NCBI RefSeq assembly: GCF_036516575.1
Contig: NZ_DATBTY010000006.1
Coordinates: forward strand, 1 to 64,000
Length of the DNA: 64,000 nucleotides
Origin: Cerasibacillus sp036516575
GTDB lineage: Bacteria; Bacillota; Bacilli; Bacillales; Amphibacillaceae
Direction of reading: 5' to 3'
Shown here: piece by piece, positions 34,059 through 42,069 of the stretch
How positions within the stretch are numbered: position 1 is the stretch's first letter
Layout: each line of letters starts with the position of its first letter
Notes under the pieces: model-generated
The model's input: only the letters and a program-made list of their open reading frames with translations
Database searches by the model: none
Told to the model about the DNA's origin: nothing
Program-made: the position numbers and the translations under genes

Positions 34059-35279
34059 ATGGGGAAAATGATGTTACTCGTGATTGATAGCTTTGGAATT
34101 GGGGCAATGGCAGATTGTAATGAATTTAATCCGTCTGATTGTGAAGCAAAAACATACCAGCATATTCGTGATGTCTTGCACGACCAATTACACATACCAA
34201 CAATGTATGCTGGTGGTTTAGGAGCACTTGTTGATGGTGCTCCCGAACCTAATAATGCATTTGGCTCTTCCAAACTTGCCCATCATGGTGCGGACACGTA
34301 CTTAGGACATCAAGAAATTGTTGGGAGCTGTCCGAAGAAATCCAATAAACGCCTGATGAAAGATATCCATACAACGATTAAACATGCATTGGAACAAGCG
34401 GGATATACGGTTGAATACCCATTCATAGAAAATAAAGTCCTATTAGTTAATGGTGCGGCAGTCGTAGGGGATAATTTAGAATCAGCTGTAGGTAATATTA
34501 TTAATGTCACAGCAGATTTTAAGAAAATGTCGTTTGAAGAAGTGAAAAAAATTGGCCGTATCGTTCGTCATCATGTCGATACAACTCGTGTTATAGCATT
34601 TGGTGGACCATATACGTCAATTGAAAAGATCCTCTCCTGTGTTAAAGAGAAACATCCAGGACAATGGGGTGTTGACACACCGAAAGCAGATGTTTATGGC
34701 AAAGGCTATGAGGTTTATCATATGGGATACGGTGTTGAAGTTAATAAGCAGTTTCCGATGATTGCAGCTAAACATGGATTGAAAGTATATCGCTTAGGAA
34801 AAACGGCAGATGTTTTACATGGGGAAGGTCCAGAAGAACCAATTGTTGATACAAGGACTTTATTATCCAGAGTGACTGAAGCCTTTATAAAAGAAAAAGA
34901 AGATGCTGCTTTTCTTGTCAATGTTCAAGAAACAGATTTAGCAGGACATGCTGAGAACGTAGAATGGTATGGTGAATTGTTAAATATAACAGATCACTGG
35001 TTAAATGAGTTTATCCCGTTGTTAGATGAAGATGACCTACTGATTGTCATGGCAGATCATGGAAATGACCCGACGATTGGGCATTCAAATCATACACGCG
35101 AATATGTACCAATGATGATTTTTGGTCCAAAAGTAAAAAAAGCTAACATTGGGGTTCGTGAAACAATGTCAGATGTTGGTGCGACATTTTGTGATTACTT
35201 TAATTTACCACGACCAAAAGAGGGGACAAGTTTCCTTGATGAAATCATTGACCGTGCGGATTTCAAGGATTTACATTAA
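34059..35279 (+). CDS. yhfW: YhfW-like phosphopentomutase/alkaline phosphatase superfamily protein
   Basis: A 406-residue member of the phosphopentomutase branch of the alkaline-phosphatase superfamily (E. coli YhfW about 408 aa). The first metal site is LVIDSFGIGAMADCNEF and the second cluster is LIVMADHGNDPTIGHSNHTR. The DHG and H residues are the canonical Mn ligands. It is diverged from DeoB, so the sugar phosphate it may act on is unknown. The ATG at 34059 has AAAGGAAG upstream; a TTG further up is inside yhfX. It is the last gene of the cluster, followed by a strong terminator. Confidence 0.88.
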   Translation: MGKMMLLVIDSFGIGAMADCNEFNPSDCEAKTYQHIRDVLHDQLHIPTMYAGGLGALVDGAPEPNNAFGSSKLAHHGADTYLGHQEIVGSCPKKSNKRLMKDIHTTIKHALEQAGYTVEYPFIENKVLLVNGAAVVGDNLESAVGNIINVTADFKKMSFEEVKKIGRIVRHHVDTTRVIAFGGPYTSIEKILSCVKEKHPGQWGVDTPKADVYGKGYEVYHMGYGVEVNKQFPMIAAKHGLKVYRLGKTADVLHGEGPEEPIVDTRTLLSRVTEAFIKEKEDAAFLVNVQETDLAGHAENVEWYGELLNITDHWLNEFIPLLDEDDLLIVMADHGNDPTIGHSNHTREYVPMMIFGPKVKKANIGVRETMSDVGATFCDYFNLPRPKEGTSFLDEIIDRADFKDLH

Positions 35280-35325
35280 GGAATGGCACTCTGTAATATG
35301 GGGTAGATTGCAAACCCATTAAATA

Positions 35326-35367
35326 AACAAGCTGAGAAAAAGTATACTTTCTCAGCTTGTTTTTTTA
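35326..35367 (+). terminator. Terminator of the yhf-type operon
   Basis: A long perfect stem, AACAAGCTGAGAAA with TTTCTCAGCTTGTT, has a loop of about 9 nt and is followed by a run of thymines. Confidence 0.92.
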
Positions 35368-35454
35368 TATTATTATTGTTTTTAAAAGCCTATCAATAAT
35401 TAGCTCTTGTTCGTTAGTTACTTAATCTCATGTAATTACTTAGAGTGGAGTCTG

Positions 35455-36035
35455 GAAGGGTTCAATGCGATGTCTCGAATTGTTTTTTCATGTTGAGAGG
35501 CTGCATTGGCGCTTCAATGCGTTGTCTCGTTATGATTTTTAACCGCGAGAGGCTGCATTGAGACCTCAATGCGTTGCCTCAGGATAAAATTCGCACGCGA
35601 GAGGCCGCGTTGAGACTTCAATGCGTTGTCTCGTTATGATCTTTAACCGCGAGAGGCAGCATTGAGACTTCAATGCGTTGTCTCAGGAAAAAATTCGCAC
35701 GCGAGAGGCTGCGTTGAGACTTCAATGCGTTGTCTCAGGATAAAATTCGCCCGCGAGAGGCTGCGTTGAGACTTCAATGCGTTGCCTCAGGATAAAATTC
35801 GCACGCGAGAGGCTGCATTGAGACTTCAATGCGTTGCCTCAGGATAAAATTCGCCCGCGAGAGGCAGCATTGAGGCTCTAATGCGTTGCCTCAGGAAAAA
35901 ATTCGCCCGCGAGAGGCTGCGTTGAGACTTCAATGCGTTGTCTCGTTATGATTTTCAACCGCGAGAGGCTGTATTGACTCATCAATGCATTGTCTCATTG
36001 CTTTTCCCACAAGTGAGAGGCCGTATTGAAGCTCC
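35455..36035 (+). repeat. 52-bp hairpin repeat array C (11 units)
   Basis: Units begin at 35463, 35515, 35567, 35619, 35671, 35723, 35775, 35827, 35879, 35931 and 35983, exactly 52 bp apart. Flanks are as in arrays A and B (CAATGCGTTG before, GAGAGGCTGCATTGAGACTT after). The loops come in two sharply distinct types. Units 2, 4 and 10 have TCTCGTTATGA…AACCGCGAGA. Units 3 and 5-9 have CTCAGGA(T/A)AAAATTCGC(A/C)CGCGAG. Edge units 1 and 11 have their own loops. It fills the gap between the yhfW terminator and the DUF58 gene. No coding frame. Confidence 0.93.
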
Positions 36036-36147
36036 ATTGTGATGTGCTGGCCACGCCAACTATATCAAAACTTATTGCACTATTTCTAAATAATGATAAA
36101 ATCTAGTAAAGTGTTAATTTTACATCATGAAAATAGGGGGAATGCGC

Positions 36148-37347
36148 GTGTCATGGAGAAAAGACCATGAAACATACCATCATAATCGGTTTATTGATTA
36201 TTTTCTAATGAGCTTGATTGTTTTAGTTGTTAGTGCTGTTATTTTCAGGCAAACGATGCTTTTTGTAGCAATCGGTTTTATGGTGACATATTTAATTTTG
36301 TATTATTTATATGAAAAAACATTGACTAGGAAATTAATGCTTATAAATTCATCCACTTCGGTTCGACTTTTTCAAAGAGAAAAAATGGAGCTGTCTTTTG
36401 AAATAGAGAACCGTTCCTTATTTCCTATTTTTAATGGTAAGTTAACATTGCAAATTGCATCTCCTGTTCAAGCCTATACATATATTTCGGATGTGGAAGA
36501 GTATTGGAAAGAACCTGTTCATATTTATGGTTCTATCCCACCACGAAGTCAAATAAGAATTAAACTGCCGCTACTTGCAAAAAAGCGCGGTGTTGCAAAA
36601 GTGAATCATATCCAGTATTCATTACCACATCTATTTAACTATCGATTAATGACATTGCAATATGGAAAAAGACATGAAACGGAAATCATTGTCTATCCGG
36701 AGTTACTTCCGGTAAGTGGTATTCAGATTTTAAATCAGATGACTCCGGGGATGAGTCGTTATCAGACATCGCCCTTTGAAGATATACAAGATCCGGTAAC
36801 AATCAGAGATTATCAGCAAGCAGACCCATTTCATCGGATAAACTGGAAAGCCTCGGCAAAGTCATTGACATTACAAACAAATGTCTATGAGCGAGTGATT
36901 AATCGTTCATTTTTATTTTTAGTGAATGTCGAGTCTCCACCGAATTATTATGTTGATATTGAACATGTTTTATCTTACACAGCTTATTTAAGTGAATATG
37001 CGACCAAACAAAACATTCCATTTGAGATTTATTTGAATGCTTTTAAGGTAGGTGAAATACCTTTTATTCATTTGCCAATGAGTGAAGGGAAGGTACACTT
37101 TCGGAATACTTTAGAAATGTTAGCTAGACTGAAACGAATGCCTGTCACATACTCATTTGAACAGATGGTGCAGCATGTCCTACGATATAATCAGGGTTTC
37201 CATACAATTGTGATAATCGGACTAGTCTCTGAAGAAACACGGACTGATTTGAGCCGAATAGGTGCAAGGGTGTTTCACATTCATGAAGTGGATGATGGAG
37301 CATACTTAAAACCATTGGTTACAAGTGAAGTAGTGAAACATGCCTAA
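36148..37347 (+). CDS. DUF58 family protein
   Basis: A 399-residue protein. Two close N-terminal transmembrane segments (about 20-36 and 41-58) are followed by a β-rich region and the DUF58 core IRDYQQADPFHRINWKASAK near residue 222, then a vWA-like α/β fold ending in YNQGFHTIVIIGLVSEETR. DUF58 proteins are consistently encoded with MoxR ATPases, as here, and are thought to be MoxR clients or adaptors at the membrane. The GTG start follows AGGGGGA by 6 nt; upstream in-frame ATGs are too close to it or precede it. It is first gene of a three- or four-gene unit. Confidence 0.85.
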   Translation: MSWRKDHETYHHNRFIDYFLMSLIVLVVSAVIFRQTMLFVAIGFMVTYLILYYLYEKTLTRKLMLINSSTSVRLFQREKMELSFEIENRSLFPIFNGKLTLQIASPVQAYTYISDVEEYWKEPVHIYGSIPPRSQIRIKLPLLAKKRGVAKVNHIQYSLPHLFNYRLMTLQYGKRHETEIIVYPELLPVSGIQILNQMTPGMSRYQTSPFEDIQDPVTIRDYQQADPFHRINWKASAKSLTLQTNVYERVINRSFLFLVNVESPPNYYVDIEHVLSYTAYLSEYATKQNIPFEIYLNAFKVGEIPFIHLPMSEGKVHFRNTLEMLARLKRMPVTYSFEQMVQHVLRYNQGFHTIVIIGLVSEETRTDLSRIGARVFHIHEVDDGAYLKPLVTSEVVKHA

Positions 37348-37364
37348 AAGGTGGGGGTGTGAAC

Positions 37365-38519
37365 ATGCAAAATAAATCTATCAAATACGGATCGCATCTA
37401 TTAAGTGAAGTAACAGTCATCTTTTTATTAGCGCTCCCGATTGCCAATTCTCTGTCACATGGAATCTATTATTTACTCTTTTTAGCTATTTGGGTATTTT
37501 TCATTATTCTCGGTCGCTGGGTTGGAGACACGCATACTTATTTTTTTCTTGGGTTCGTTCCAGTATTTATTTTCTATTTTATGGGATTTCCACTATTACA
37601 CACTTTCATTCTTGCACTGATTTTGACGTGGCGCTTTGCAATGATACGCCGTGAAACGCTCGAATATCCTGAAATCATTTATCTAGGTTTAACCGTTATT
37701 TTAATGATTTTTAATATGATACAGAAGAATGATCCCACACTTATTATATATTTATTTATTCAGTTTTTTGTCGTTTCAATAGGTTCGGCATTGAGTTATA
37801 TGACAAATATGAAATCAACGAAGCATTATGTTCGCTATTTATTATCCTATATAGGTTTGTTATTGAGTGGTTCGGTTGTTACTTTAATTATATTTTTCGG
37901 GCTAAAGAAAATCTGGGATGTTGTCTTCCCTTACCTAGCCATGGCGCTTGGTCATATCGTTGGAATATTTTCGTTTTTGGATTCACTTTTCAAAGATATT
38001 GAGATACCTGAGTCAGAAGAAGACCCCGTTGTTTTTGAACCGGAAGAGGATATCTCTGAGCTCCCTTCGATGTTTGACGCACTTGCTCCAGGATTAATCC
38101 TTAACTTCATCATTATCGGATTATTGATTTTATTTGTGTTTTGGCTCGTACTTAAAAAGCGAAGAGGCCCAGAAAGTAAGATTCGCCAAGTTAATCAACC
38201 ACATGTCATCGAACCGTTAAAACAGAAAGAAGAAAAAAATGTATCTCGCTTGTTTAACTTTTTGAGAAGAAAACCTGTACATCCAGTTAGAAAAGCTGTT
38301 TATGATTTAGAACGGAAAGCTCTTAAGCATGGCCAAGGTCGCTTGCCGTTCGAAACAGTCGATGAGTGGTTTGAACGATTAGAAATCGATTTACCTAGTG
38401 ACATTTATCAGATGATTCGCTATGGAGATATCGATGTGGACAGAGAGAAAATTTCTCTATTTAAGAAGCAAATTAAAGAAGCTGAACGAAAAATATTAGC
38501 AAATGAATCTGGAGGGTGA
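37365..38519 (+). CDS. Multi-spanning membrane protein of the MoxR/DUF58 cluster
   Basis: A 384-residue membrane protein with about 7 hydrophobic segments in the first 200 residues. A strongly acidic exposed loop follows (ESEEDPVVFEPEEDISE), then one more TM (LILNFIIIGLLILFVFWLVL) and a basic cytoplasmic tail. The tail (HPVRKAVYDLERKALKHGQG, R, then ETVDEWFERL) looks like a DUF4129-type C-terminal region. No transglutaminase core was recognised, though such domains often occur at this position in other MoxR clusters. GGTGGGGG lies before the ATG. It overlaps no gene; MoxR starts 4 nt after. Confidence 0.78.
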   Translation: MQNKSIKYGSHLLSEVTVIFLLALPIANSLSHGIYYLLFLAIWVFFIILGRWVGDTHTYFFLGFVPVFIFYFMGFPLLHTFILALILTWRFAMIRRETLEYPEIIYLGLTVILMIFNMIQKNDPTLIIYLFIQFFVVSIGSALSYMTNMKSTKHYVRYLLSYIGLLLSGSVVTLIIFFGLKKIWDVVFPYLAMALGHIVGIFSFLDSLFKDIEIPESEEDPVVFEPEEDISELPSMFDALAPGLILNFIIIGLLILFVFWLVLKKRRGPESKIRQVNQPHVIEPLKQKEEKNVSRLFNFLRRKPVHPVRKAVYDLERKALKHGQGRLPFETVDEWFERLEIDLPSDIYQMIRYGDIDVDREKISLFKKQIKEAERKILANESGG

Positions 38520-38523
38520 TGGT

Positions 38524-39462
38524 ATGAAAAAAATACATAAAGCAAAACAAGCATTACAACAAGTCATCTATGGGAAAGAAACTGAAATTGATCTATTATT
38601 TATCGCAATTATTGCTGGTGGGCATATCTTATTTGAGAGTGCACCAGGAACAGGGAAGACAAAATTGGCGAAGAGTTTTGCCAAGGTGATGCATGGTGAT
38701 TTTAACCGAGTTCAATTCACACCTGACGTATTACCAAGTGATGTCACGGGTATTCGTTATTTTAACCCAAAACATGAGACGTTTGAATTAAGAGAAGGGC
38801 CAGTTGTGACGAATGTATTACTGGCTGACGAGATTAACCGGGCGACACCGAAGACACAGTCGAGTTTATTAGAGGTGATGGAAGAACATCAGGTGACGAT
38901 TGATGGAGAAACGGTTACCGTGCCACAACCTTTTATCGTCCTTGCGACACAAAACCCAGTTGAGAGCAATTATGGGACGTTCCCACTTCCAGAAGCACAG
39001 CTAGATCGTTTTCTGTTCAAAATCAATCTCGGTTATCCGACGCGAGAAGAAGAGAAGGAAATTTTACAAAATTATCGTCTCCAAGATCCATATAATGAAT
39101 TAGAAGTTATTTTAGAGCCGGAAGATATTTTAGAGTTACGACGTCAAGCAAAAGAAGTCGTTTTGACGGATATTGTGACAGATTATTTATTAGATATAGT
39201 CCATGAAACACGAACACATTCGGAAATTGAACTTGGAATTAGTCCACGTGGGGTGTTAGCGTTGATGCGGGCGGCACAAGCGAAAGCATTGGTGGAAGAA
39301 CGTGAGTATATTACCCCACAAGATATTAAAACTTTAGCGTCTTATGTCTTTCCACATCGTCTCATTTTAACGATGGAAGGAGCGATTAAGAAGACAGTAG
39401 ATGATATTGTGGGACAGATTTTAAATCAAATTCCTGTTCCAGTAGAAAATGTAATGAATTAA
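38524..39462 (+). CDS. MoxR-family AAA+ ATPase
   Basis: A 312-residue AAA+ chaperone-like ATPase. Walker A is ESAPGTGKTKLAK (41-46), Walker B is NVLLADEINRATPKTQS, sensor-1 is VLATQNPVESNYGTFPLPEA, followed by QLDRFLFK and the C-terminal lid with SPRGVLALMRAAQA. MoxR proteins help maturation or metal insertion of partner proteins, often envelope or vWA proteins; the DUF58 protein two genes upstream is the expected partner. GGAGGG precedes the ATG by 6 nt. Its start lies right after the membrane-protein stop codon. Confidence 0.92.
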   Translation: MKKIHKAKQALQQVIYGKETEIDLLFIAIIAGGHILFESAPGTGKTKLAKSFAKVMHGDFNRVQFTPDVLPSDVTGIRYFNPKHETFELREGPVVTNVLLADEINRATPKTQSSLLEVMEEHQVTIDGETVTVPQPFIVLATQNPVESNYGTFPLPEAQLDRFLFKINLGYPTREEEKEILQNYRLQDPYNELEVILEPEDILELRRQAKEVVLTDIVTDYLLDIVHETRTHSEIELGISPRGVLALMRAAQAKALVEEREYITPQDIKTLASYVFPHRLILTMEGAIKKTVDDIVGQILNQIPVPVENVMN

Positions 39463-39516
39463 TTTAAATGAAGAATTTGATCGAGTCCAGAATATGGGGA
39501 AAGGAAGAGATAGTCG

Positions 39517-40548
39517 ATGTTAATAAAACCGAAAAAGCTAGAGCGTGGCGATCTTGTTGCAACTGTAAGCCCATCTTGGGGTGGAGCAGGAGAGCCAGAA
39601 CTGAGATGGCGTTATGAGCAAGGGATTAAACGTTTGCAAGATGTGTTTGGATTAAAAGTTATTGCGATGCCAAATAGTTTAAAAGGAGAAGACTATCTTT
39701 ATCAACACCCAGAAGCACGAGCTGAAGATTTAATGCAAGCTTTTAAAGATGATAATATTAAAGCGATTATCGCCAATATTGGCGGTAACGAAAGCATTCG
39801 TTTACTTCCGTATATTGATTTTGATGTCATTCGTAAACATCCGAAAATATTTATGGGTTACTCAGATGTGACAATTACCCACTTATTTTGCCTAAAAGCC
39901 GGTATATCATCCTTTTATGGGCCAGCGATTTTAACTGATTTTGCGGAAAATGTGGAGATGAATCCGTATACGATTGAGATGGTTGAGCGCTTTTTGTTTT
40001 CAAGTGATATGGTTGGTGAAATTGCACCAGCTAAACAGTGGACGAGTGAATATTTAGAGTGGGATATTAAGAATAAAGATACACGTCGGACGATGCAGCC
40101 GAATCAAGATTATGAATTGCTCCAAGGGGAAGGTGTTGTTCAAGGACATTTAATGGGGGGATGTATTGAGGTGCTTGAATTTGCCAAAGGAACAGCTATC
40201 TGGCCAAATCAAGAGATGTGGGACGGAAGCATCTTGTTTTTTGAAACATCGGAAGAGAAACCAGATCCAAGTAACATCACTTATTGGCTTCGTAACTATG
40301 CGGCACAAGGCATTTTAGAACGAGCAAAGGGAATGATTTTTGCGAAGCCACAGGGCGAGACTTTTTATGATGAATATAAAGATGTGATTTTAACAGTTAT
40401 GCGAGAGTATGATTTAGATATGCCAATTTTATATAACTTAAATTTTGGGCACACAGAGCCTAAGTTTATTTTACCTTATGGGGCAAAAGCGGAAATTGAT
40501 TGTGAACGAGTCTCCTTTTCGATTATCGATCAAGCTGTCACATCGTAG
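39517..40548 (+). CDS. Peptidase S66 family (LD-carboxypeptidase/MccF-like)
   Basis: A 343-residue S66 serine peptidase. The nucleophile S116 lies in the elbow IFMGYSDVTI, preceded by IIANIGGNES. The catalytic Glu-His part is expected in 'ILFFETSEEKPDP' and 'NLNFGHTEPKFILPYG'. Length and the PSWGGAG start fit the MccF-like branch, which in studied members cleaves microcin C7-type peptidyl adenylates, rather than the cell-wall LdcA branch. An LdcA-like role is still possible. It follows MoxR by 54 bp and may be read from the same transcript. A bidirectional-looking terminator follows. Confidence 0.88.
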   Translation: MLIKPKKLERGDLVATVSPSWGGAGEPELRWRYEQGIKRLQDVFGLKVIAMPNSLKGEDYLYQHPEARAEDLMQAFKDDNIKAIIANIGGNESIRLLPYIDFDVIRKHPKIFMGYSDVTITHLFCLKAGISSFYGPAILTDFAENVEMNPYTIEMVERFLFSSDMVGEIAPAKQWTSEYLEWDIKNKDTRRTMQPNQDYELLQGEGVVQGHLMGGCIEVLEFAKGTAIWPNQEMWDGSILFFETSEEKPDPSNITYWLRNYAAQGILERAKGMIFAKPQGETFYDEYKDVILTVMREYDLDMPILYNLNFGHTEPKFILPYGAKAEIDCERVSFSIIDQAVTS

Positions 40549-40553
40549 AGAAT

Positions 40554-40598
40554 AAAAAGAAGCAGCACCTTATTGGTAGGTGTTTGCTTCTTTTTATT
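40554..40598. terminator. Bidirectional terminator between convergent genes
   Basis: AAAAAGAAGCA pairs with TGCTTCTTTTT with an inner CACCT/AGGTG stem, so T tracts occur on both strands. It sits between the S66 peptidase and the minus-strand membrane protein, whose stop codon overlaps its right edge. Confidence 0.85.
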
Positions 40599-40842
40599 TT
40601 GATTTAAGACTCTTTTGTGCTTCAAACCATTCTCGTAACAGATAGAGTAAACCGAGAAGAAGCAGGAGCAAGAAGACGATCACATGTTGGATAATATCAA
40701 AAATAAACAGCCCTGTAAGAATGATCATATAAATAATTGGTACGATAAGTGCAGCAAATGGATTCGGATGTTTTGATAAAAAATATTGAATCGCTAACAT
40801 AACCGCGATAGCAAGTATGATGAAGTAGTTGCGATCTCCCAT
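40594..40842 (-). CDS. Small membrane protein, unknown
   Basis: An 82-residue protein with three predicted transmembrane segments (about 5-20, 28-48, 50-68) and a positively charged tail (EAQKSLKSK). No family recognised. GAGGTG precedes the ATG. It lies downstream of the DUF3784 gene on the same strand, 95 bp away. Confidence 0.7.
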   Translation of the reverse strand: MGDRNYFIILAIAVMLAIQYFLSKHPNPFAALIVPIIYMIILTGLFIFDIIQHVIVFLLLLLLGLLYLLREWFEAQKSLKSK

Positions 40843-40937
40843 AATATCACCTCAATATGTGGAAATTTGCCTCCAAAAGTACATTTAATTTATATGTTAC
40901 TATTTAATGGGAGATTTGTCATAGATGTTTTTATTGA

Positions 40938-41702
40938 CTATTCATAGGATTCGTTGTTAGCTAGTCGATTTTTTTCTTGAATAAGTAAGTCGTGGAGCAC
41001 TCTCGTTTCATTCGCATCTTTTCTAGCAATCATCACATAATCATCCTTTGTTTGGATATATAAAACTGGATTAGTTCGTTTCTGAATAAATAATGTACAT
41101 GTGCCATATGGTTCCACAAGTTGGAAACGTCCCTTTAAAAGATTCGTCGTTGCAAAACCATTCGTTTTCATGATGACTTCAGGGAGTTCATCAAGTAGAG
41201 TGATATGCTCGATGTCGTCGATATCCAATTCTAGCCCATACATACCAGTAATCTCAAATATATCTTGATTGACTTTAATTTCATTATCAATATAACCAAC
41301 AACGAAAATAGCAATGATAAAGCCAAGCGTGACAATGCTAATGATAGCAGTCGTCCAAGTCGCTCTTTTTCTTCTATATGGTACTTCATAACGTTGTATC
41401 CATATCATTCCACCTAGTAATACAATAAGAAATATTCCTATCCCAATTTCAAAACCATAAGGGATAGGTAATAAGCCGACGATAAATGTAAGGGTGAAGA
41501 TCCAAAACGAAATGGTCATTGCTTTGGCCATCGCATTTAAATAACCACTTTTTTGTAAATAGACTTTTTCTTCTTCAGAACGCTTATAAAAGCCACTGAT
41601 TAAAAAATAATCTTTCTTCTTTACAATTAGATATGTTAGTCCACCGAAAATAATCAGTGTCCAACCCATTGTGATGATATAAATGATTGTACCTGTATCC
41701 AT
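40938..41702 (-). CDS. DUF3784-like membrane protein
   Basis: A 254-residue protein with four hydrophobic segments. The N-terminal part has the DUF3784 pattern: first TM, then ISGFYKRSEEEKVYLQKSGY followed by a second TM (AMTISFWIFTLTFIVGLLP). The third and fourth TMs are at about 78-95 and 110-130. An extracytoplasmic or cytoplasmic C-terminal β-rich domain of PH-like appearance follows (YGTCTLFIQKRTNPVLYIQT). The ATG with GGTGGTG upstream is preferred over a further upstream start. Function unknown. Confidence 0.75.
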   Translation of the reverse strand: MDTGTIIYIITMGWTLIIFGGLTYLIVKKKDYFLISGFYKRSEEEKVYLQKSGYLNAMAKAMTISFWIFTLTFIVGLLPIPYGFEIGIGIFLIVLLGGMIWIQRYEVPYRRKRATWTTAIISIVTLGFIIAIFVVGYIDNEIKVNQDIFEITGMYGLELDIDDIEHITLLDELPEVIMKTNGFATTNLLKGRFQLVEPYGTCTLFIQKRTNPVLYIQTKDDYVMIARKDANETRVLHDLLIQEKNRLANNESYE

Positions 41703-41759
41703 AAGAATCACCACCAAAATAGATTCTATTATTACATACGATTGATTTTTACTTTAGTT

Positions 41760-41925
41760 TCAAAATCGCTCGATCTCATGGAAAAATCGAGCGGCGGCAG
41801 GCCGAAATCGAGCGGTAGCAGGTGGAAATCGAGCGGTGACAGGCTGAAATCGAGCGGCGACGGTCCGAAATCGAGCGGTGGCAGGTGGAAATCGAGCATC
41901 GATGGGTCAAACACGAGCGCCTCAG
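41760..41925. repeat. 21-bp ATCGAGCGG repeat array, 8 units
   Basis: Units begin at 41765 (inverted variant ATCGCTC), 41786, 41807, 41828, 41849, 41870, 41891 and 41912, all exactly 21 bp apart. The consensus is AAATCGAGCGGTGGCAGGTGG. The last-but-one unit carries GATGGGTCAAA as in the related 5-unit array at 18.5 kb. The array lies between the divergent DUF3784 and ZorA-like genes. Long proline- or serine-rich frames on both strands arise only because 21 is a multiple of three. Confidence 0.9.
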
Positions 41926-42069
41926 CCCTTTTACTCTCGCTAGTCCATACTTCAGAATCACTCTATCACAGTTTAAGTGATACAAACCGATTTCTATACA
42001 TGATTTGTCCAAGTCTAGAATATGTATTAAAAAGGGCACTTGATTTCTTCATGTATAGGAGGAAAAGGA

